Positions 1 to 7,969 of a DNA stretch of 15,584 bases are shown here, one piece after another; the first letter of the stretch is position 1; the number at the start of each line of letters is the position of its first letter. The stretch is taken from the NCBI GenBank assembly GCA_003979335.1, contig RYWC01000010.1, positions 1-15,584 of the forward strand, in the 5' to 3' direction. The notes below the pieces were generated by a model, which saw nothing but the letters and a program-made list of their open reading frames with translations, had not been told where the DNA came from and did not search any database. The position numbers and the translations under genes are program-made. The stretch comes from Clostridia bacterium (GTDB taxonomy: Bacteria; Bacillota_A; Clostridia; Christensenellales; Borkfalkiaceae).

Positions 1-46
1 CGCTTGCGCAGAAATTTTTAAAAAATTAATTTAAGGAGAGAATTAT

Positions 47-1219
47 TTGATTACTATTTCAAACGCCGATAAGGCGTTAAAAAACTATTATCTCGACGCC
101 GTTACGGCACAGCTCAACGATGGAATTTCACCTTTCTTTTCGGCGGTGGAAAAAAACGCCGCAAACGTATTCGGCAAAGACGTTAAAATAGCCGTCGTCA
201 GAGGGAACTGCGGCAGCGTGCTTGCAGGCGCCGAAGACGCAGACCTGCCCGACCCCTACAAAAACAGGTACCTTGACATCACCGTGCCTTTGAAAAACCT
301 TTACGGCACAATTGAGATAAGCGACAAGGCTTTAAGGGCTTCGGGCGACGGCTCTGGCGCGTTTGTAAACCTTGTAAACGCAGAAATGGAAGGGCTTATT
401 TCAAGCGCGAAACAGAATTTCAGCCGTATGCTGTTCGGTGACGGAAGCGGCGCGCTGTGCAAAATAACTTCAAAAGTTTCCGACGGAGTGTACAAAGCCG
501 ATTGCGTAAAAGATTATTTTGCAGGAATGTGCGTGGACGTTATAGGCGCGTCCTCTTCCGAAGAGGGTGTTTACATACTTTCCGTCAGCGCGAAAAACTC
601 AACCGTTAAATTTTCTAAAAATATTACAAATGTCATTACTGGTTGCAAGGTGTATCCTCACGGCTCGAAAGACAACGAGCTTACGGGACTCGGCGCAATA
701 TTCGGCGGCGGCACGCTTTACGGTTACGATAAGAATGTCGAGCCTTATTTTGCGCCATATGTTGCAGACGCGGACGGAAGTATTACAGAGGAAAAACTTA
801 CCGACGTTCTCGACTATATGGAGGAGAATTTCAATAGCAGAATAAATATGATTATCTGCTCATATAAGACCAGGAAGAAGATTGCGTCGCTTATAGCCGA
901 AAACAGGCGCGTTGTAAATTCGACGGACGCGCGCACAGGCTTCGGCGTTGTTACAGTGAACGACGTTCCCGTTTATGCGGATAAATACTGTCCCGACGAC
1001 AGGATTCTTTTTCTTAACACGGACGACTTCGTATTAAGCCAGCTTTGCGATTGGGAGTGGCTTGAAGACGAGGGCGGCAAAATTTTAAAACAAGTTACAG
1101 GCAAGGCGGCGTATTCGGCGACTTTGGTGAAATATGCCGAACTTATCTGTAAAAAGCCCTGCGGCCAGGCTATGCTTTCAAACATTTCAAGTCAGGCGGA
1201 GGAGACTGCCGCTAATTAA
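47..1219 (+). CDS. Probable phage major capsid protein (HK97-fold type)
   Basis: This 390-residue protein probably forms the shell of a phage head. Its length, the early helical segment (residues 1-45), the central YGTIEISDKALRAS stretch (about 86-99) followed by a long helix with AEMEGLISSAKQNF (about 112-125), and the C-terminal beta-rich part with an IICSYKTRKKIASL helix (about 268-282) resemble phage major capsid proteins of the HK97 fold. The start is TTG at 47, chosen because AAGGAGAG (33-40) lies six bases upstream. It lacks a recognisable N-terminal scaffolding or protease domain. It is followed by a hairpin and then by head-completion genes, the order expected in a head module. The call rests on family resemblance plus context, not on a catalytic motif, so another structural head protein is possible. 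Confidence 0.65.
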   Translation: MITISNADKALKNYYLDAVTAQLNDGISPFFSAVEKNAANVFGKDVKIAVVRGNCGSVLAGAEDADLPDPYKNRYLDITVPLKNLYGTIEISDKALRASGDGSGAFVNLVNAEMEGLISSAKQNFSRMLFGDGSGALCKITSKVSDGVYKADCVKDYFAGMCVDVIGASSSEEGVYILSVSAKNSTVKFSKNITNVITGCKVYPHGSKDNELTGLGAIFGGGTLYGYDKNVEPYFAPYVADADGSITEEKLTDVLDYMEENFNSRINMIICSYKTRKKIASLIAENRRVVNSTDARTGFGVVTVNDVPVYADKYCPDDRILFLNTDDFVLSQLCDWEWLEDEGGKILKQVTGKAAYSATLVKYAELICKKPCGQAMLSNISSQAEETAAN

Positions 1220-1230
1220 ATTTACGGGAA

Positions 1231-1255
1231 GCGCGACGCATTCAATGCGGCGCGC
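1231..1255 (+). other. RNA hairpin between capsid gene and next gene
   Basis: Arms 1231-1241 and 1245-1255 are complementary over 11 positions with one mismatch, around a 3-base loop (tca). No T-run follows, so it is not a classical terminator. It may stabilise the capsid mRNA or reduce read-through to the downstream genes; that role is inferred. Confidence 0.5.
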
Positions 1256-1276
1256 CGATTACCTTGAGGAGGCTTA

Positions 1277-1849
1277 ATGAAAGTAAAAGACATTATAAAA
1301 AGCGCGCTTGTCTTAATTGGCAGGGAGGACGTTGCGCGAAGCATTGAAAAAGAGGAGGAGTCGGAGACCGCTTCGCTTACGGCGGAAGAAAAAGAGACGG
1401 TTGAAACGTTGCTGTACTGCTTTAACTCAGTTGAAGACGAGCTTGCGCGGTGCTATTTTCCCCTTAAAGCCGAGGAGGCGCTTACTTCCGAAGACGGGGT
1501 TTATGCGTTTTCCGATTTTACCGAAAGACCTTTGAAGATTATTTCGGTCACTGCGAAAGGGGAAAAGATAAAGTTTGAAGCCGATGTGCGCTTTCTTAAA
1601 ACAGACGCGAAAGAAATTACAGTTTTATACCGCTACGCGCCCCCGAAAAAAAGTCTGGACGGCGAAAGCGCGTTCGGAGGAGAGGTCAGCGAAAGGCTTG
1701 TCGCGGCAGGCACTGCTTCAGAATACTGCCTTATCTGCGGCGAGGCGGCGGAAGCTCAAGCGTGGGAGAGCGTTTACAGGGGCGAGATAGACCGCTTGCG
1801 CCGTAAAAGCATAAACCGCACCAGTTTTCCGCCGAGGAGGTGGGTGTGA
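1277..1849 (+). CDS. Phage head-tail adaptor-like protein
   Basis: A 190-residue acidic protein with helices at about 1-65 (a DIIKSALVLIGREDVARSI start and a TLLYCFNSVEDELAR helix), a short beta region at about 75-125, and a basic C-terminus ending FPPRRWV. The pattern of an N-terminal helical bundle that begins with a VKDIIKSAL-like helix is seen in podovirus head-completion adaptors such as P22 gp4, which attach below the portal. Position directly after a capsid gene and before a hub-like protein supports that role. The start ATG is preceded by GAGGAGG at 1266-1272. Its stop overlaps the next start (GTGA at 1846-1849). Sequence similarity to known adaptors is weak by eye, so the function is inferred mainly from gene order and size. 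Confidence 0.45.
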   Translation: MKVKDIIKSALVLIGREDVARSIEKEEESETASLTAEEKETVETLLYCFNSVEDELARCYFPLKAEEALTSEDGVYAFSDFTERPLKIISVTAKGEKIKFEADVRFLKTDAKEITVLYRYAPPKKSLDGESAFGGEVSERLVAAGTASEYCLICGEAAEAQAWESVYRGEIDRLRRKSINRTSFPPRRWV

Positions 1850-3081
1850 ATTTAAAAAGGCGTTTTCCCAAAACTGTAAAACTTAAAAAAGATTTGCTTT
1901 CTGGGGACGGATATCTTGCGGTCAGCTGTATGCTTAAAGACGGAAAAATTCTGCCTGCGCTCGGCGTTGCCGAAAGCGGCGGAGGACTGCCGCAGAATAT
2001 TCATTTTGCAGGCTATACGCGTTTGATAGGCAAATACATACTTTGCGCCGACAACTACTTTTACAGCTCGGCGGACGGGCGCGCGTTTGATTTTAAGAAA
2101 AAATTTACGACGCAGTACGCAAGCCTTGTAGAACTGAACAGGATAGGCGAGGCGGGCGCGGCGGTGTTCGGCAGCGCAAGCGCGTACTACTTTAACGCCG
2201 TTGCCGGTTATTCCGAAGCGCTTACGGCAAACGTAAAAAAGTGCGTGCTTAAAAACGGCAGAATTTTCGGAATTGACGCGGCAAACCCGTATAAAATAAA
2301 GTGGTCGGGCGAGGGGTCGCACACCGACTGGACGGAAAATATTTCGGGTGCGGGCTGGGTAATAACGGGCGGCGGCTACGGCAGGATTTTAAATCTTGTC
2401 GTTTACGGCGATAAGATTGTGGCGGTAAGGGAAAGGGGAATTACTTTTCTGCACGCTTTCGGCACCCCGGAAAATTTCAAGCTTACCTATTACAACGAAG
2501 TTTTGCCTGAAATTTACTCTGACACCGCGGCGGTTATAGGCGGTAAACTTTATTTTTATACTGTAAGCGGACTTTATGTGTACGACGGTTCTTCGGCAAA
2601 AAAAACCGAACTGCCTTTTTGCGACGATATCGTGGACTGCGTTGCCGCGTCGGAGTTCGGCGGCAGATATATTTTGTCGGGGGGAAGCCGAATTTTGGGC
2701 AGGGACGCATTGCTTGTAGTAAACGCCGAAGAGGGAATTTCGTATCTGGTTGAAGCGGATAAAGGTATACCCGTCGCAGACGGAGAAGTTTTAATTTACG
2801 GTGCCGACGGCAGTTTTTCGGCTTTGGAAGAGGGGGCGGAATATCTTTTCGAAAGCGCTGAAACGGACTTCGGGAAACGTGGTAAAAAAGTGCTGAAAGA
2901 GCTGTTGCTGGATGCGGACGGTGACGTGGAAATTGAAGTGTCAAACGGCGTTAATTCGCGTATATTATGGGGTGTACGGGGCAAATTAAAGGTAAATATG
3001 CGCGGAGAAAGCTTCAAAGTAACGATAAAATCCAATATCGGAATAAACTCGCTTTACGGTGTTGCGGAGGCGGTTGAATGA
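1846..3081 (+). CDS. Phage tail hub/nozzle-like beta-propeller protein
   Basis: A 411-residue protein made mostly of short beta-strand repeats of the form GxxLYFY.VSGLYVYDG, KIVAVRERGITFLHAFGTPE and YILSGGSRILGRDALLVV, which suggests a beta-propeller. Its C-terminus (about 345-411, with VLKELLLDADGDVEIEVSNG and then KLKVNMRGESFKVTIKSN) has the layout of a beta-sandwich end domain, similar in logic to P22 gp10. In that phage the order is coat, gp4 adaptor, gp10 hub, gp26 needle, and the same order is plausible here. The start is GTG 1846 rather than the GTG at 1840, because AGGAGG occupies 1835-1840 and would overlap an earlier start. It overlaps both neighbours by four bases, so it is translationally coupled. 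The beta-propeller and hub roles are inferred. Confidence 0.5.
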   Translation: MNLKRRFPKTVKLKKDLLSGDGYLAVSCMLKDGKILPALGVAESGGGLPQNIHFAGYTRLIGKYILCADNYFYSSADGRAFDFKKKFTTQYASLVELNRIGEAGAAVFGSASAYYFNAVAGYSEALTANVKKCVLKNGRIFGIDAANPYKIKWSGEGSHTDWTENISGAGWVITGGGYGRILNLVVYGDKIVAVRERGITFLHAFGTPENFKLTYYNEVLPEIYSDTAAVIGGKLYFYTVSGLYVYDGSSAKKTELPFCDDIVDCVAASEFGGRYILSGGSRILGRDALLVVNAEEGISYLVEADKGIPVADGEVLIYGADGSFSALEEGAEYLFESAETDFGKRGKKVLKELLLDADGDVEIEVSNGVNSRILWGVRGKLKVNMRGESFKVTIKSNIGINSLYGVAEAVE

Positions 3082-3566
3082 AATTCGATATTATAAATGT
3101 TACCGAAGAGGAACTTAAAAAATTTACCGCCGTACAGATGCAGCTTTTGCGCAATGCGCAGAAAAATAAGAACGAACTTACGCATAAATATAACGCGGAG
3201 GTTGCGCTTTTTAAGAAACTTGCGTACACGAACGATATGAAAGAATCCAGCCTTTTAAACCAGAAGAAAGCCGAGCTTACTGCCGAGCTTAATTATCAGG
3301 TTGAAATAATTGCCGAACAGCTGGAATACGCTTTGAAACTGAACGAGCCTTATCCCGACGACCCGACCGGAGGCGAGGACGCAGGGTATATGGTCGATTA
3401 TTCGCTGACTTATAACGAAAGGTACAGAATAGTCAGAGATTATTATCTTGCCATTGAAAACCCTGCGGAACGAATGGCGCTTTATACCGCAGACGACGTT
3501 GCGAAAAGGTATTTATCAAGCTATTATTCCACCCTTTACGATGTTTTGTACAGTTACAGCAGATAA
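3078..3566 (+). CDS. Coiled-coil, tyrosine-rich phage-associated protein, function unknown
   Basis: A 162-residue protein with two halves. Residues about 8-88 are a long charged helix likely to form a coiled coil (EEELKKFTAVQMQLLRNAQK and NQKKAELTAELNYQVEIIAE). A proline/glycine linker (PYPDDPTGGEDAG, 91-103) separates it from a helical C-terminal half with about a dozen tyrosines in 58 residues. There is no signal peptide or membrane segment. The ATG overlaps the previous stop (ATGA, 3078-3081) and GGAGG lies at 3066-3070. It is the last gene of the structural block and precedes a terminator. Its place is that of the P22 needle gene or another small virion protein, but no recognisable needle motif is seen, so no function is assigned. 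Confidence 0.55.
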   Translation: MKFDIINVTEEELKKFTAVQMQLLRNAQKNKNELTHKYNAEVALFKKLAYTNDMKESSLLNQKKAELTAELNYQVEIIAEQLEYALKLNEPYPDDPTGGEDAGYMVDYSLTYNERYRIVRDYYLAIENPAERMALYTADDVAKRYLSSYYSTLYDVLYSYSR

Positions 3567-3581
3567 AAGTTATACGGCGTT

Positions 3582-3612
3582 AGGCGCGCGCGGCATAGTG
3601 CCGCGCGCGCCT
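3582..3612 (+). terminator. GC-rich hairpin ending the phage block
   Basis: Arms 3582-3594 and 3600-3612 pair perfectly over 13 bases around the loop atagt. The stem is almost all G and C. Only TTTAAATTA follows, so the U-tract is weak, but position directly after the last phage-type gene and before a new promoter supports termination. Confidence 0.6.
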
Positions 3613-3621
3613 TTAAATTAC

Positions 3622-3650
3622 TTTACAAATTTTACCGCTTTTGATATAAT
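3622..3650 (+). promoter_or_regulatory. Sigma-70 promoter for the methyltransferase operon (leaderless)
   Basis: TTTACA (3622-3627) and TATAAT (3645-3650) are separated by 17 bases. The -10 box ends six bases before the ATG at 3657, so the expected transcription start is the A of the start codon. Confidence 0.8.
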
Positions 3651-3656
3651 AATTTT

Positions 3657-4538
3657 ATGAAAACGGTCAGCGATTGGAAAGACTATAAAATAATTGCCAC
3701 TTCCGACGGTATGAAATTGGAAGATTGGAACGGCGTAGTTTTACTGCGTCCCGACCCTCAGGTTATTTGGGGCGGCGGAGATTTGTATTCCCATAAGGCA
3801 ATAAACGCCGTATATCACCGCAGTGAAAAAGGGGGCGGCAGTTGGGAAAAGAGAAAAGAATTTCCTTCCGAGTGGACTGTAAGTTATAAAAATCTGACCT
3901 TTAAAATTAAGCCGATGGGCTTTAAACATACGGGGCTTTTCCCCGAACAGGCGGTAAACTGGAACGAGCTTAACCGCATCATATGTGCCGCCCAATCAAG
4001 GGAAAATGGCAGGGAAATTAAGGTTTTGAACCTGTTCGCTTATACGGGCGCGGCGTCCGTCGCCTGCGCAAAAGCGGGCGCAAAGGTAACGCACGTCGAC
4101 GCGGCAAAAGGCATGGTTGAACGCGCCGGCGAAAACGCCAGACTTTCAGGCGTGGAGAGCGGAATACGCTATATAGTTGACGACTGTATGAAGTTTGTTG
4201 CGCGTGAAATACGCAGGGGAAACAAATACGACGGAATAATAATGGACCCACCCAGTTACGGAAGGGGACCGGCTGGCGAAATGTGGAAAATAGAGCGTGA
4301 TTTGTACGGCTTTGTAATGTCGTGCGCCGCGCTTTTATGTGAAAAGCCCCTGTTTTTTTTAATAAACAGCTATACCACTGGTTTACAGCCTGCCGTGCTT
4401 AAAAATATTTTAACGCTTGCGTTAAGGGGCGTTCGCGGCAGCGTTGACGCCTACGAAGTGGGAATCGATACGCAAGAGGGCATACCGTTGCCTTGCGGAG
4501 CAAGCGGACTTTTTGTCGGAGAGGGATATGAAAACTGA
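3657..4538 (+). CDS. Class I SAM-dependent methyltransferase, RlmI/RlmK-like
   Basis: A 293-residue methyltransferase of the group containing 23S rRNA cytosine methyltransferase RlmI and the C-terminal half of RlmKL. The SAM-binding motif I is VLNLFAYTGAASVACAKAGA (123-142). An acidic residue ends the next strand (VTHVDAA, 144-150), and the catalytic/substrate motif DPPSYGRG is at 197-204. The N-terminal 100 residues form a short beta-rich domain containing a GLFPEQAVNW segment. The PUA domain of full RlmI is absent. The substrate is probably rRNA, but this is inferred from the family. There is no Shine-Dalgarno sequence; the ATG sits at the predicted transcription start. The 3' end overlaps the pseudouridine synthase gene by 11 bases, making a two-gene RNA-modification operon. 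Confidence 0.85.
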   Translation: MKTVSDWKDYKIIATSDGMKLEDWNGVVLLRPDPQVIWGGGDLYSHKAINAVYHRSEKGGGSWEKRKEFPSEWTVSYKNLTFKIKPMGFKHTGLFPEQAVNWNELNRIICAAQSRENGREIKVLNLFAYTGAASVACAKAGAKVTHVDAAKGMVERAGENARLSGVESGIRYIVDDCMKFVAREIRRGNKYDGIIMDPPSYGRGPAGEMWKIERDLYGFVMSCAALLCEKPLFFLINSYTTGLQPAVLKNILTLALRGVRGSVDAYEVGIDTQEGIPLPCGASGLFVGEGYEN

Positions 4539-5211
4539 GGAACTGATTATTTTATACGAGGACAACCATATTATCGTGGTTTTGAAGCCGCAGATGGTGC
4601 CTTGCTGTCCTGACGAGAGCGGCGACAGCAATCTTTTCGACTGCGTAAAAGAGTATATAAGGGTAACTTATTCCAAGCAGGGCAATGTTTTTTTGGGGCT
4701 TGTGCACCGCCTTGACAGACCTACGGGCGGAGTTATGGTGTTTGCTAAAACGTCAAAAGCGGCGGCAAGGCTTTCAGAAAAAATGAAAAACGGCGGTTTT
4801 GAAAAAAAATATTACGCAGTGCTTTGCGGCGTGCCTTCAAAAAAGAAAGCTTTGCTTGAAAATTATTTAAGAAAAAACAGCGTAAACAATATGGTTTACG
4901 TCTGTACGCAGACCGAAGAGGGCGCTAAATTTGCATCTTTGGAATATGAAATAAAGGAAGAAAGGGCAGGGCTGTCTCTTGCGGATATAACATTGCATAC
5001 GGGCAGAACGCACCAGATAAGGGTGCAGACTTCTTCCATAAACTGTCCTGTTTACGGCGATATGCGCTACGGCGGCGAAAAGGCGGTAAAGGGCAAACTT
5101 GCGCTTTGGGCTTACAGCCTGCGTTTTACGCATCCGACGACGGGCGAAAGTCTGAAATTTATAATAGAACCGCCCAAGGAAGACACGCCCTGGAAGTTGT
5201 TTACGTTTTGA
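4528..5211 (+). CDS. RluA-family pseudouridine synthase
   Basis: This 227-residue enzyme isomerises a uridine to pseudouridine in rRNA or tRNA. The catalytic motif HRLDRPTGG is at 60-68 with catalytic Asp63, preceded by the family's IILYEDNHIIVVLKP start (7-21) and followed by ITLHTGRTHQIRVQ, the conserved RTHQIR element of the fold. There is no N-terminal S4 domain, as in the short RluA/RluC-like single-domain enzymes of Bacillota. I chose ATG 4528 rather than an in-frame ATG at 4444. The first 28 residues of the longer form match no family start, they lie inside the methyltransferase gene, and a GGAGAGGG site sits just before 4528. The exact target uridine cannot be read from sequence. Confidence 0.9.
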   Translation: MKTEELIILYEDNHIIVVLKPQMVPCCPDESGDSNLFDCVKEYIRVTYSKQGNVFLGLVHRLDRPTGGVMVFAKTSKAAARLSEKMKNGGFEKKYYAVLCGVPSKKKALLENYLRKNSVNNMVYVCTQTEEGAKFASLEYEIKEERAGLSLADITLHTGRTHQIRVQTSSINCPVYGDMRYGGEKAVKGKLALWAYSLRFTHPTTGESLKFIIEPPKEDTPWKLFTF

Positions 5212-5217
5212 TTTTTG

Positions 5218-5235
5218 CGCCCCTGTTCAGGGGCG
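5218..5235 (+). terminator. Short hairpin after the pseudouridine synthase gene
   Basis: CGCCCCTG (5218-5225) and CAGGGGCG (5228-5235) are perfect complements. The following bases (ttagtcatatt) are only mildly T-rich, so this is a weak or imperfect terminator. A second, looser ACCCC/GGGGT pairing lies at about 5250-5279. Confidence 0.45.
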
Positions 5236-5323
5236 TTAGTCATATTAAAACCCCGTTATTTGCGGCATATATAGGGGTGTATTGAAAAAATAGTGTGTTT
5301 TTATAATTAAAAGGAGTTAAAAA

Positions 5324-7924
5324 TTGTTTGAGGGCGCAGCATTCCGCGGAACATTCCGCAGCTATCAGCAAAGAATATTAGACAACGCGGACAAGTATCT
5401 GTCTGACGGAAGAATAAACGTTGTTGCGGCGCCGGGCAGCGGTAAGACCGTACTCGGGCTTGAACTGATTTTAAGACTTGCAAAACCTTGCATTATACTC
5501 TCTCCGACAACCACCATACGCGATCAGTGGGGACAGCGTTTTATCGAAAACTTTATGCCCGATGGCGCTGAGCCGTCGAAATACGTTTCTTTTGATTTTA
5601 ACAACTGCGCAAAAATTACTTCCGTCACCTATCAGGCGCTTTACTCTGCGGTGGAAAAGGTCAGGTGCGCCGAGGGCGAAGAACAGATTGATTACTCGGA
5701 GCTGGACATCTTCAAAGCCGTCAGAGAGCTGGGCATAGGGACAATTTGCCTTGACGAGGCGCACCATTTGCAAAACGAGTGGCAACGCGCGCTTGAAAAA
5801 TTTTTGGAAGAGCTTAAAGGCGAAGTAAAAATTATCGCGCTCACAGCAACTCCGCCTTACGACGCAAACGCAGGCGAATGGAAAAGGTATCTTTCCGTAT
5901 GCGGAGAGATAGACGAAGAAATTTTTGTGCCCGAGCTTGTAAAACAGGGGACGCTGTGTCCCCATCAGGACTATGTCTGGTTCAACTACCCGTCGGAGAA
6001 TGAAATTTCAGAGTTCGACGATTATTCCGAAAGAGTCAAAGAGGCTTTAAAGGATTTGAAAAATTGCCCTGAGTTTTCGGAAGCTTTAATAAACTTAACC
6101 TACCGCGAAGCCGATTTGAACGGTTGGCTGGACGGAAAGTATGCCGAAACGCGCGCGCTTTTAAGTTTGGGGAAAAGCCTTAACATCAAAACGGATAAAG
6201 AGATTTTAAAATGGGTCAGGCTGAAAAACCAAGTTAAACCCGACGTTGCGGAAATCGAACTTGCACTTAACTTTTTAATTTCAGAAGAGAAACTGCTGGA
6301 CGAAAATAAGCGCGGAAAAATTGCTTTTATATTTAAAGAAAGACAGCTTTTCGAACGGGGTAAAATAGTAATAACTTTAAACGATAAATTGAAGAAAAAA
6401 CTTATTTCGTCGTCGGGTAAACTTTCGTCGATAGCGGAAATAACAAGGCTTGAAAGCAGGCAGTTAAATGAGGGGCTGCGGCTTTTGGTGCTGTGCGATT
6501 TTATAAGGAAAGAAAGCCTTTCCGATATCGGCAAAGACAAAAAATTTGACGAAGTAAATATTGTAAGCGTGTTCGAAACTTTGCGCAAAAATTGCCCGTA
6601 CGGATGCGGAGCGGTGTCGGGCAGTCTTGTTCTTTTGCCTGTGAGATGTGCCGAAACTTTGGCATATATGGGGGTCAATTGCAATTTTAAGCCTATCGAA
6701 AACACCGAATACGCGGAATTTAACATCCGCGGCGGAAATAAAGAGAAAGTCGCAGCCGTTGGCGCGCTTTTTGAAAGGGGAGAAATCTGCGCGCTTGTAG
6801 GGACCAAATCGCTTCTCGGCGAGGGCTGGGATTCGCCTTGCATAAATACTCTTATTCTGGCAAGTTTTGTCGGCAGTTTTATGCTGTCAAACCAAATGCG
6901 GGGCAGGGCGATAAGGACTGATAAAAACAATCCCGAAAAGGTTGCCGACATTTGGCACCTTGTCACGGTCGAACCGCAGAAAAACGGCGAAACGGATGCA
7001 GAAAAGTTCTATGATTTCGAGCTTTTGTCAAGGCGTTTTGCCTGTTTTGTCGCGCCGTCCTATTCGACTGACAGAATAGAGAACGGCATTGCCCGACTGA
7101 CGGTCATAGAGCCGCCTTTCGATAAAAAAGGGGTGGAAAGAATAAACAAAAAAATGGCTGAACTTGCAAAGGAAAGGGAAGGGCTTAAATCAAAGTGGGA
7201 ATCTTCGCTTGCAATCTCTTCCGAAATGTATCAGACAGGCAAGGTGCCGGAGGAAATGCGTTTCCCCACATTTACTTTTTTCAACTTTGCAAGGCTGGGT
7301 TTGCTTTGTTCTTTAATGGGAATAGCAATTTTTGCAATTTGTTTTGCTTTCTTTAATTTTACTACCGCCGCTGTACATTGGTCTGTCGGGATAATCGGCG
7401 CGATAATAATTTTTATTGCGCTTGACAGGGTTTTCAACATTTTTTTGAACAGACTGTTGAAGCACCGCAACCCCGAAAAATCGATATACGCGCTTACGGA
7501 CTGTATGCTTAAAACTATGCGCGAGTGCGGAATAATTTCTTCCGATTGCCGTGTTGCAGTCAATTCGGACGATATCGGAAACGTTATAAACGTAAAGCTT
7601 GACGGCGCAGTTATGCGCGAACAGAAGCTTTTTACCTCAGCCGTAGCCGATTTGTTTTCTCCGATTGAAAGCCCCAGATATGTACTGATACCCAAGTACG
7701 GGAAAGTTTACAGGTATAAATGCGCGCTTGCGTGCCCGTCGGTGTTGGGAACAAAACAGGAAAACGTAAGGCTTTTTGCCGATAATTTAAAAAAGACTTT
7801 GGGTAAAATGGAAATAGTTTATACAAGAAGCGCCAAAGGCAATGCGTTTTTAAAGCGTTGCCGAAGAAAGGCGTACATAACCGAAAACAACCGAATGGTG
7901 GAAGAAACTTTCGGAAATTATTAA
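5324..7924 (+). CDS. Membrane-anchored SF2 DEAH-box helicase
   Basis: An 866-residue superfamily 2 helicase/translocase. Motif I (Walker A) APGSGKT is at 36-42, motif Ia-like SPTTTIRDQW at 60-69, motif II DEAH at 144-147, motif III TATPP at 174-178, a motif V-like LLGEGWDSP at 498-505, and motif VI QMRGRAIR at 524-531. A helical insertion of about 220 residues (roughly 225-440) separates the two RecA-like lobes. After a charged helix (605-635), two hydrophobic segments at about 657-678 and 685-707 are predicted to cross the membrane, followed by a soluble tail of about 155 residues of unknown fold. ATP-dependent remodelling of nucleic acid at the membrane is inferred. The TTG start is set by AAGGAG at 5311-5316, seven bases upstream. 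It stands alone between terminators. Substrate and pathway are unknown. Confidence 0.85.
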   Translation: MFEGAAFRGTFRSYQQRILDNADKYLSDGRINVVAAPGSGKTVLGLELILRLAKPCIILSPTTTIRDQWGQRFIENFMPDGAEPSKYVSFDFNNCAKITSVTYQALYSAVEKVRCAEGEEQIDYSELDIFKAVRELGIGTICLDEAHHLQNEWQRALEKFLEELKGEVKIIALTATPPYDANAGEWKRYLSVCGEIDEEIFVPELVKQGTLCPHQDYVWFNYPSENEISEFDDYSERVKEALKDLKNCPEFSEALINLTYREADLNGWLDGKYAETRALLSLGKSLNIKTDKEILKWVRLKNQVKPDVAEIELALNFLISEEKLLDENKRGKIAFIFKERQLFERGKIVITLNDKLKKKLISSSGKLSSIAEITRLESRQLNEGLRLLVLCDFIRKESLSDIGKDKKFDEVNIVSVFETLRKNCPYGCGAVSGSLVLLPVRCAETLAYMGVNCNFKPIENTEYAEFNIRGGNKEKVAAVGALFERGEICALVGTKSLLGEGWDSPCINTLILASFVGSFMLSNQMRGRAIRTDKNNPEKVADIWHLVTVEPQKNGETDAEKFYDFELLSRRFACFVAPSYSTDRIENGIARLTVIEPPFDKKGVERINKKMAELAKEREGLKSKWESSLAISSEMYQTGKVPEEMRFPTFTFFNFARLGLLCSLMGIAIFAICFAFFNFTTAAVHWSVGIIGAIIIFIALDRVFNIFLNRLLKHRNPEKSIYALTDCMLKTMRECGIISSDCRVAVNSDDIGNVINVKLDGAVMREQKLFTSAVADLFSPIESPRYVLIPKYGKVYRYKCALACPSVLGTKQENVRLFADNLKKTLGKMEIVYTRSAKGNAFLKRCRRKAYITENNRMVEETFGNY

Positions 7925-7960
7925 AAAGCCGTTCGCGCAATCAAGCGCGGACGGCTTTTT
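7923..7960. terminator. Bidirectional terminator between helicase and apgM
   Basis: Arms 7923-7938 (aaaaagccgttcgcgc) and 7945-7960 (gcgcggacggcttttt) pair with one mismatch. A T-run follows on each strand, so it can end the helicase transcript and the convergent minus-strand operon. Confidence 0.85.
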
Positions 7961-7969
7961 AATAAAACT

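Noticed and set aside
1852..2322. 156-residue antisense open frame inside the hub-like gene
   Set aside because: The plus-strand gene is coupled to both neighbours by overlaps; the antisense frame is arginine/phenylalanine rich and featureless.
3566..3657. Prophage attachment site at the phage/host boundary
   Set aside because: No tRNA gene, direct repeat or integrase is visible; the only structure is the hairpin and the next promoter.
5302..5307. TATAAT as -10 box of the helicase gene
   Set aside because: The nearest TTGAAA is only 14 bases upstream, and a start seven bases downstream would cut the AAGGAG ribosome site, so I do not call a promoter here.
6100..6966. 288-residue open frame on the minus strand inside the helicase gene
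   Set aside because: It is antisense to a helicase with intact motifs, has low-complexity serine/leucine-rich composition, and has no ribosome site.
5324..7924. A multi-gene antiphage defence island around the helicase
   Set aside because: Neighbours are an RNA-modification pair and a metabolic operon; no nuclease, methylase pair, toxin or CRISPR element accompanies it.
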